Of a stretch of 64,000 nucleotides of DNA, positions 58,997 to 64,000 are shown in pieces; position 1 is the first letter of the stretch; each line of letters begins with the position of its first letter. Source of the stretch: Streptomyces barkulensis (GTDB taxonomy: Bacteria; Actinomycetota; Actinomycetes; Streptomycetales; Streptomycetaceae); contig NZ_PGSG01000089.1 of assembly GCF_002843305.1 (NCBI RefSeq), forward strand, positions 46,826 through 110,825, read 5' to 3'. The position numbers were made by a program, and so were the translations under genes. The notes beneath the pieces were generated by a model. The model ran no database searches and had not been told where the DNA came from. It was given only the letters and a program-made list of their open reading frames with translations.

Positions 58997-60024
58997 GCCT
59001 TCTCCCAGACCATCGTCATGATGCTGACGCCGCCGCCCAGGCCCACGAACAGGACCCGGTCGCCAGGAAGCAGATGCTCGTGGACACGGTCGAGCTGCAC
59101 GCCGAGGGTGGCGCTCGCCATGTTGCCGAGCTCGGGGACCGTGACGACGAGCCGGTCCCGGGGAACGCCGGTGAGCTCCGTGAAACGCTCCAGGTACGGC
59201 ACGGTGACCTGATGCACCAGGATGTGCCGGAAGTCCTCCCACGCCAGTGAGGTGCGCTGCCGCATCCGGTCGAGCACCGATGTGCCGACCTTCTCGAAGA
59301 CCTCGCGCAGCTCGCCGCCGTCCCCGCGGAAGTAGGTGTGCTCGTCCCCGCGGGGGTGGCGCGAACCACCGCCGAAGATGCCGCCGACCGACCAGTGCTC
59401 GGAGTGCGTCTCGGTGTCCACGTCGAGGATGCCGCCCCGGTCCACGGCCTCCAGGACGACCGCGGCCCCCGCGTCGCCGAAGGTGTAGCCCGCGAAGCCG
59501 TCCCGGAGCTGGCCGGAGTCGGAGGGGTCGTGCCGCACGGCGCGGCTGGGGGTCTCCCCGGTGACGACCAGGGCGCGGCGGGCACGGCCGGCGAGGATCA
59601 TCGCCCGCGCCGTGTCGATGCCGTTGACGAAGCTGTTGCACGCGTTCGTCACGTCCAGCGCGTGCGCCCGCGAGCCCAGCTCGGCCTGGACGATGTGCGC
59701 GGTCGCCGGTTCGGCCACGTCCCGCGTGGCGGAGGCGAACACCAGCAGATCCACATCGTACGGAGCGAGTCCGGCCCGGCCCAGCGCCGTACGCGCCGCC
59801 CGTACCGCGAGGGTCGAGGCGTACTCGTCCTCCGCGGCCGCCCGGCGCGAGGCGATGCCGGTGGCCCGTTCGAGCATGCGCGCGGGCAGGGGCAGCCCGG
59901 AGGCGGCGGTGAGGCGCTCCTGCAACTGCCGTGAGGTCACTTCGAGATCCGGCAGGCAGGAGGCCACCGCGGTGATGCCCACCCGGCGGCGCACCTGCTC
60001 GGGAGCAGCATGGTCTATGTGCAT
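58993..60024 (-). CDS. 3-oxoacyl-ACP synthase III-type ketosynthase (OleA-like)
   Basis: A 343-residue thiolase-fold enzyme from ATG 60024. The catalytic triad is visible: Cys in DVTNACNSFVNGI, His in ILVHQVTVPYL, Asn in PELGNMASATLG. FVGLGGGVSIMTMVWEK is the C-terminal Gly-rich strand. It condenses acyl thioesters; KAS III enzymes start fatty-acid or polyketide chains and OleA does a head-to-head Claisen condensation of two fatty acyl-CoAs. It heads the operon whose five downstream reading frames are all start-stop overlapped. OleA versus FabH cannot be settled without alignment. Confidence 0.87.
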   Translation of the reverse strand: MHIDHAAPEQVRRRVGITAVASCLPDLEVTSRQLQERLTAASGLPLPARMLERATGIASRRAAAEDEYASTLAVRAARTALGRAGLAPYDVDLLVFASATRDVAEPATAHIVQAELGSRAHALDVTNACNSFVNGIDTARAMILAGRARRALVVTGETPSRAVRHDPSDSGQLRDGFAGYTFGDAGAAVVLEAVDRGGILDVDTETHSEHWSVGGIFGGGSRHPRGDEHTYFRGDGGELREVFEKVGTSVLDRMRQRTSLAWEDFRHILVHQVTVPYLERFTELTGVPRDRLVVTVPELGNMASATLGVQLDRVHEHLLPGDRVLFVGLGGGVSIMTMVWEKA

Positions 60025-60439
60025 GGGCCGGACGCTACGAGCGGACCATGACAGCCCGCCTGAGTGCCGGTACTCAACTGGAATAGGCAATCGGCCGGTC
60101 ACCGGCCCGCTCTGGCCACGTGCACCGTGGCCGGGCAGGCCGCCCGGAAACCGGCAAGACCGCGGGCGTGCCCCGGTGTTTCACTGCGCCGGCCGATGCC
60201 ACGCGCCCACCCGCACGTCACCGTGCGGAGCGTCGCGGCGGAGACCCTGGCGGCCTCGAGCGACCGCAGCCCGGCCGCCACCGCCGCCCTGTGGGCACTG
60301 CTCGACGAGGAGCACCGGCATCGGTCCCGGCCGTGCGGCCGCGCGGCCGCACGGCGAGCACCGGGCCGATAACCGGTTGCCGCCCGCTGCCGGGGCCACC
60401 AGGGTGGTGCCTTCGTGCGCCGAGACGAAGGAGGGCCTG
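60025..60439. other. Divergent region between the ketosynthase operon and the O-methyltransferase
   Basis: About 415 bases that must hold promoters for both sides. A plus-strand frame near 60190-60310 looks mildly protein-like (VAAETLAASSDRSPAATAAL) but has no start and no known family. No operator was identified. Confidence 0.4.
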
Positions 60440-61444
60440 ATGGCGGAGGACGCTTCGGCCGGGACGGGGCTGTGGGCGATGGCGGACCTGGTGACGCCGA
60501 TGGCGCTGCGCGTGGCGGCGACCCTGCGGCTCGCCGACCACATCACGGCGGGACTGCGGACGGCACCGGAGCTGGCCGCCGCCACGGACAGCGACACCGA
60601 CGCGCTCGACCGGACGATGCGCCACCTCGTCTCCGTGGGCGTGCTCGGGCAGGACTCCTCGGGCGGCTACACCCTGACGGCACGGGGCCGGGAACTGCGC
60701 GGCGACCACCCGTCCGGCCTCCGTGGCGTGCTGGACCTCGACGGCGCCATCGGCCGCGCCGATCTGGCGTTCGTCCGACTGCCGCACAGCGTGCGCACCG
60801 GCGAAGCCGCCTTCCCCGCGCACTTCGGCAAGCCCTTCTGGGAGGACCTGGCGGAAAACCCCGCGCTCACCGCCTCCTACGACGCACAGATGGGCGCCGA
60901 CGCAGCCGCCTGGGCCGAGGACATCGTTCCCGCCTACGACTGGGAGTCGCTGGGCAGCGTGGTCGACGTCGGCGGCGGCAACGGCACCCTGCTCACCGCC
61001 CTGCTGCGCGCGTATCCCGCACTGCGGGGCGCCGTCCTCGACCAGCCCGACACCGCGGCCGCCGCCCGCAGGGCCCTGGCGGCGGCCGGCCTGACCGACC
61101 GGGGCGACGCCGTACCCGGCGACTTCTTCGAGACCCTGCCACCAGGCGCCGGAGGCTACCTGCTGTGCGCGATCCTCCACGACTGGGACGACGATGCGGC
61201 TCGCGCCATCCTGCGGCGCTGCGGGGAGGCGGCGGGAGAGCACGGCCGTGTCCTCGTCATCGAGATGACCGGCCCCGACGGCGTGTCGCCCGATACCGGG
61301 ATGGACCTGCGGATGCTCGCCTACTTCGGCGGCCGGGAGCGCGGTGTCGGTGAACTCACCGCACTCGCCGCCCACGCGGGTCTGCGCACCGTGGCGGTAC
61401 ACCACGCCGGCCGCCTGGCCATCATCGAACTCGCCACTGGCTGA
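60440..61444 (+). CDS. SAM-dependent O-methyltransferase (plant-type/acetylserotonin-like)
   Basis: A 334-residue enzyme; ATG 60440 follows AAGGAGGG. The N-terminal winged-helix dimerisation domain is residues about 10-100 (APELAAATDSDTDALDRTMRHL). SVVDVGGGNGTLLTALLRAYP is the SAM-binding motif, GDFFETLPPGAGGYLLCAILHDWDD carries the catalytic His-Asp element, and VLVIEMTGPDG the next strand. This is the family of carminomycin and phenazine O-methyltransferases acting on natural products. It may tailor the product of the adjacent divergent cluster. Confidence 0.9.
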   Translation: MAEDASAGTGLWAMADLVTPMALRVAATLRLADHITAGLRTAPELAAATDSDTDALDRTMRHLVSVGVLGQDSSGGYTLTARGRELRGDHPSGLRGVLDLDGAIGRADLAFVRLPHSVRTGEAAFPAHFGKPFWEDLAENPALTASYDAQMGADAAAWAEDIVPAYDWESLGSVVDVGGGNGTLLTALLRAYPALRGAVLDQPDTAAAARRALAAAGLTDRGDAVPGDFFETLPPGAGGYLLCAILHDWDDDAARAILRRCGEAAGEHGRVLVIEMTGPDGVSPDTGMDLRMLAYFGGRERGVGELTALAAHAGLRTVAVHHAGRLAIIELATG

Positions 61445-62154
61445 ACGCCGCTCGGGGAATCGGGAACAGGCACTGACCGCGAGGGGCGGGGGTGCCCGAC
61501 CACTGGTCGACCCGCGCCCTGCCCTTGCGGGTGGCCGAATCGGGCCGGCTTCCCGACCGCCGGGGAGGCCCGCCCTGCGACGGCGGTCGGTGACCCTCCG
61601 TAACTCCACAGCGGTCCAAACCGCCTTCGGGGATTGATGGGTGGTGCGGGACGGGGTCCGACGACGGAGCAGGCCCCGGTGAAGGTACTCAGAGAGTCGG
61701 ACCGTCGTGGCTATCGCGTACGACCAGGCGAGCTGAGCGGGCAGGCCTCTGGCCCGGAGAGGGCGAGAGGCCCGGGTTCCTTCAGATACGCAGCAGACCG
61801 GACGACTCCGGGATGTGGGGGCGCCCGGCCGCCATGACCAGGCGTACAGCGCGCAGGGCCTGGAGGTCGTCGGGGGCTGTGCCGCCTGGTCCACCGTGGA
61901 CACCCCGCGGATATCCCTGTATCCCGACACCTCACAGACGGTGACGATCCGTTTGGAGTCTCCGTGCTCCCCGGTGGTGTGGTCGTTCACCGTGGCCGCC
62001 GGCGACGCGCTCCGCGTCGCCGGCGGCCTCTGAGTACCGGAGCCGTGGACAGACACCCTCCTGCCCGTCTTCCCTGCCGGCGCGGAAGTGTTCTGTGGGG
62101 GCCCGAGCCGACCACCGTCGGCACCTCCACCGCGATGGAGGTGCCGGGCGGTTG
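61445..62154. other. Intergenic region with possible gene debris
   Basis: About 700 bases. On the minus strand around 61780-61870 a frame reads PDDLQALRAVRLVMAAGRPH then IPESSGLLRI and stop, resembling the end of a larger enzyme, but nothing upstream continues it. A perfect 10-bp hairpin GGCACCTCCA / TGGAGGTGCC at 62120-62145 lies just past the LysR stop and is its likely terminator. Confidence 0.45.
62120..62145. terminator. Hairpin after the disrupted LysR gene
   Basis: Perfect 10-bp stem with a six-base loop, ten bases beyond the minus-strand LysR stop. Confidence 0.75.
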
Positions 62155-63017
62155 TTATGGGTAGGTGCGTTCGTGTGAAACCGCCTGTGCGGCCTGTCGT
62201 ACGGCCGCGACGGCGGGGGTGTCGCGGTGTTCGGCCGTCCAGGCCAGGGCCGAGGTGCACGGCGGCAGGCCGTCGACGTTGGTGTAGCCGACGCCGGGAC
62301 GGTGGAAGAGGTCGCGGGCGGCGGCCGGGAGGAAGGCCATGGCCTCGCCCTGTGCCACGGTGTGCAGTAGGGCTTCCAGGTCCGCGGCGACGGGACCGTA
62401 CCGCACCGGGCTGCCGTCGGGGCGCGGGTCCACCGCCCAAAAATCCCACCACACCCGCGGCACCTGAGGCGGGACGTCCACCACCGGATACCCGGAGAGC
62501 TGGCCGAGGGTGATGCGGGACCGGGCCGCCAGGGGGTCGTCGCCGGGCAGGCAGGCCACGCGGGGCTCGGCCGCCAGGTGGTGCACCTCGATGCCGTCCG
62601 GGACCGGCGGACGCAGGAAGACCACATCGACTTCCCGCCGGTACAGGGCGCCCCACTGGTCGGCGAAGTTCAGGCCGAGGACCTCCACCTCCAGATGGGG
62701 ATGCCGGCGGCGCAGCGCCCGGAGCACGGCGCGGGTGTGCGGCATGGCCGCCTCCGCACCGACGGCGCCCACCCTCACCCGCCCGGACAGATGACGCCCC
62801 TGCGCATCCGCGGCCCGCCGCAACCGCATCATCGCCTCGACGGTCGCCCGGACCTCGGGCAGCAGCGCCCGGCCGGCCTCGGTGAGGGCGACCGCCCGGC
62901 TGGAGCGCTCGAAAAGCGCCACGCCAAGACGCTTCTCCAGATTGCGAATCTGCTGGCTGAGAGCGGACTGCGTAATGAACGACCGGGCCGCGGCGTGGCC
63001 GAAATGCAACTCCTCAG
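62155..63017 (-). pseudogene. LysR-family regulator cut near its start by an IS element
   Basis: The frame encodes almost a full LysR protein: EELHFGHAAARSFITQSALSQQIRNLEKRLG is the helix-turn-helix, and the effector domain follows (VRVGAVGAEAAMPHTRAVL, VACLPGDDPLAARSRITLGQL). LysR proteins normally have 10-17 more residues before AEELHF. At 63017/63018 the inverted repeat of the insertion sequence begins exactly inside the codon preceding GAG GAG. The native start is therefore on the other side of the element, outside the window. A TTG at 63009 could still start a short form lacking the first helix, which is unlikely to bind DNA. Confidence 0.85.
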
Positions 63018-64000
63018 TGAGGTTTTCTCAGCGAAATGATCTCCGCGAAGTGGGCTGATCGGTGCAGGTCCGGGTGGATCGGGCCGGGCGGCCCCGGCTC
63101 TGGACAGACGTAAAGCCCCTGGTAGGACAGGTCTCACCACAAGATCATGTCCGTAACCACCAGAGGCTTCACGTTGGTCACCTATGTTGCCACGCTCGAC
63201 GTCCCACGCCATGTCGTGGAGTACCTGTCCCGCCTGCTGGCCGCACACCGACGACGCATCGGCACGCCGCGCGGCTCGCGGGCGCTGGGCCCGTTCCGCC
63301 AGGCCGTACTGGTTCTGCGCTGGTTCCGCGAGCGCGGCTGCGTGCACTGCCTGGCCCGTGACGCCGGAATCTCCCAGGCCACCGGCTACCGCTACCTGCA
63401 CGAAGGCATCGACGTCCTCTCCGCCCAGGCCCCGGACCTGCACGAGGTCCTCTCCCGCTGCCGAGGTGAAGGCATGACACACGTGATCCTCGACGGCACA
63501 CTGATCGAGTCCGACCGCCTCGCCGGCCTCCGGGACAACGGTAACGACCTGTGGTTCAGCCAGAAGCACAAGGCGTTCGGCGGCAACATCCAGTTCCTGT
63601 CCGCTCCGGACGGCACCCCCCTGTGGGTCTCCGACGTCGAGCCCGGCAGCGTCCCCGACATCACCGCCGCCCGCCTGCACGCCTTGCCCGCCCTTTACAA
63701 GGCCGCCGAGGGCCTTCCGACCCTGGCGGACAAGGGCTACATCGGCGCGGGCATCGGCATCCGCATCCCGGTCCGCCGCCCAAAGGGCCAGTCCGAGCAG
63801 GCACTTCACGCCGATACCCGCATGCTCAACATGCTGCTGCGGCATGTCCGGGCCCTGGGCGAGCGCACTGCCGCCGAACTCAAGCAGCGATGGCGGGCCC
63901 TGCAGCACGTCACGCTCAGCCCCAACCGGATCGGCGACATCGCCAGAGCAGCTCTCGTTCTCAACGGGATCTGGAAGTGATCACCGATGAGAAAACCTCA
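63018..64000 (+). mobile_element. IS5-like insertion sequence
   Basis: Perfect 13-bp terminal inverted repeats TGAGGTTTTCTCA (63018-63030) and TGAGAAAACCTCA (63988-64000) bound a 983-bp element carrying one DDE transposase. The right repeat ends at the final base of the window, so the target duplication cannot be seen and the outer boundary could be slightly larger. It interrupts a LysR gene. Confidence 0.88.
63147..63980 (+). CDS. IS5-family-like DDE transposase
   Basis: A 277-residue transposase. A helix-turn-helix-like N-terminus (CLARDAGISQATGYRYLHEGID) precedes an RNase-H-type DDE domain: first Asp in THVILDGTLIESD, second Asp in LADKGYIGAG, Glu in ALGERTAAELKQRW. KHKAFGGNIQFLSAPDG and WVSDVEPGSVPD fit the DDE_Tnp_4/IS5-type fold. 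It ends eight bases before the right inverted repeat. Nothing suggests a frameshift, so it is probably active. Confidence 0.9.
   Translation: MSVTTRGFTLVTYVATLDVPRHVVEYLSRLLAAHRRRIGTPRGSRALGPFRQAVLVLRWFRERGCVHCLARDAGISQATGYRYLHEGIDVLSAQAPDLHEVLSRCRGEGMTHVILDGTLIESDRLAGLRDNGNDLWFSQKHKAFGGNIQFLSAPDGTPLWVSDVEPGSVPDITAARLHALPALYKAAEGLPTLADKGYIGAGIGIRIPVRRPKGQSEQALHADTRMLNMLLRHVRALGERTAAELKQRWRALQHVTLSPNRIGDIARAALVLNGIWK

Noticed and set aside
61780..61870. Possible C-terminus of an amidohydrolase-like enzyme on the minus strand
   Set aside because: Only about 30 residues are readable and nothing upstream continues it, so the family cannot be supported.
1..64000. tRNA, rRNA, CRISPR arrays and prophage structural genes
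   Set aside because: None recognised by eye on either strand; only one insertion sequence is evident.

Overview
The window is chromosomal DNA of a high-GC actinomycete, almost certainly Streptomyces or a close relative. I infer this from the GC-rich third codon positions, frequent GTG starts, many ATGA/GTGA stop-start overlaps, two secreted pectate lyases, MAB_1171c/XRE and DUF2975 cassettes, and LuxR, TetR and ArsR regulators. No rRNA, tRNA, CRISPR array or replication origin was seen. The content is mostly accessory: lineage-specific cassettes, a specialised-metabolism cluster, broken genes and an insertion sequence at the right edge.

Layout. 1-10.2 kb: a multi-component signalling/NTPase system. 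It has a MIDAS-type vWA lipoprotein (cut by the left edge), a helical unknown, a single-cluster radical-SAM protein, a macro-domain protein, then an operon of membrane Ser/Thr kinase, coiled-coil protein, ClpB-like AAA+ ATPase and zinc-ribbon/FHA protein. This is the best candidate for a poorly described system, plausibly a conflict or stress-response device in which kinase phosphorylation is read by the FHA protein and the ATPase remodels a target. 10.4-19.6 kb: two secreted pectate lyases (PL9-like with CBM35, PL1 with a discoidin-like module) flank a DsbA-like/TetR divergent pair and a four-gene XRE, ImmA-like, MAB_1171c-like, FAD-oxidoreductase operon. 20-24.4 kb: two decayed genes (acyl-CoA dehydrogenase, LysR) surround a DUF2975-XRE pair and an ArsR-SRPBCC/DHFR-like pair. 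24.7-30.2 kb: secreted esterase, TetR with SGNH hydrolase and a small secreted protein, CBS protein, DUF3103 protein.

30.5-41 kb: a YihY-CDP-alcohol phosphotransferase fusion converges on a three-gene carotenoid-modifying operon (CrtI/CrtD-, CruG- and CruF-like). Then come a P-type cation ATPase with a possible leader peptide, a heliorhodopsin with the expected lysine, glutamate and histidines, and a vWA protein. 41.7-50.2 kb: coupled SulP transporter and beta-carbonic anhydrase, a DHFR-like/alpha-beta-hydrolase pair, and a TPR-LuxR regulator with an alpha/beta hydrolase and methyltransferase. Both hydrolases lack the expected catalytic serine and histidine. 50.3-52.6 kb: a decayed patch containing one intact secreted protein made of three tandem repeats. 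52.6-54.2 kb: a two-gene module with an AbiEii-like nucleotidyltransferase. 54.4-60 kb: a tightly coupled operon encoding an OleA-like ketosynthase, glycosyltransferase, OleC-like AMP ligase, a deleted glycosyltransferase, P450 and OleD-like reductase, suggesting beta-lactone, olefin or lipid natural-product chemistry. 60.4-64 kb: an O-methyltransferase, then a LysR gene cut near its start by an IS5-like element whose second inverted repeat ends at the last base of the window.
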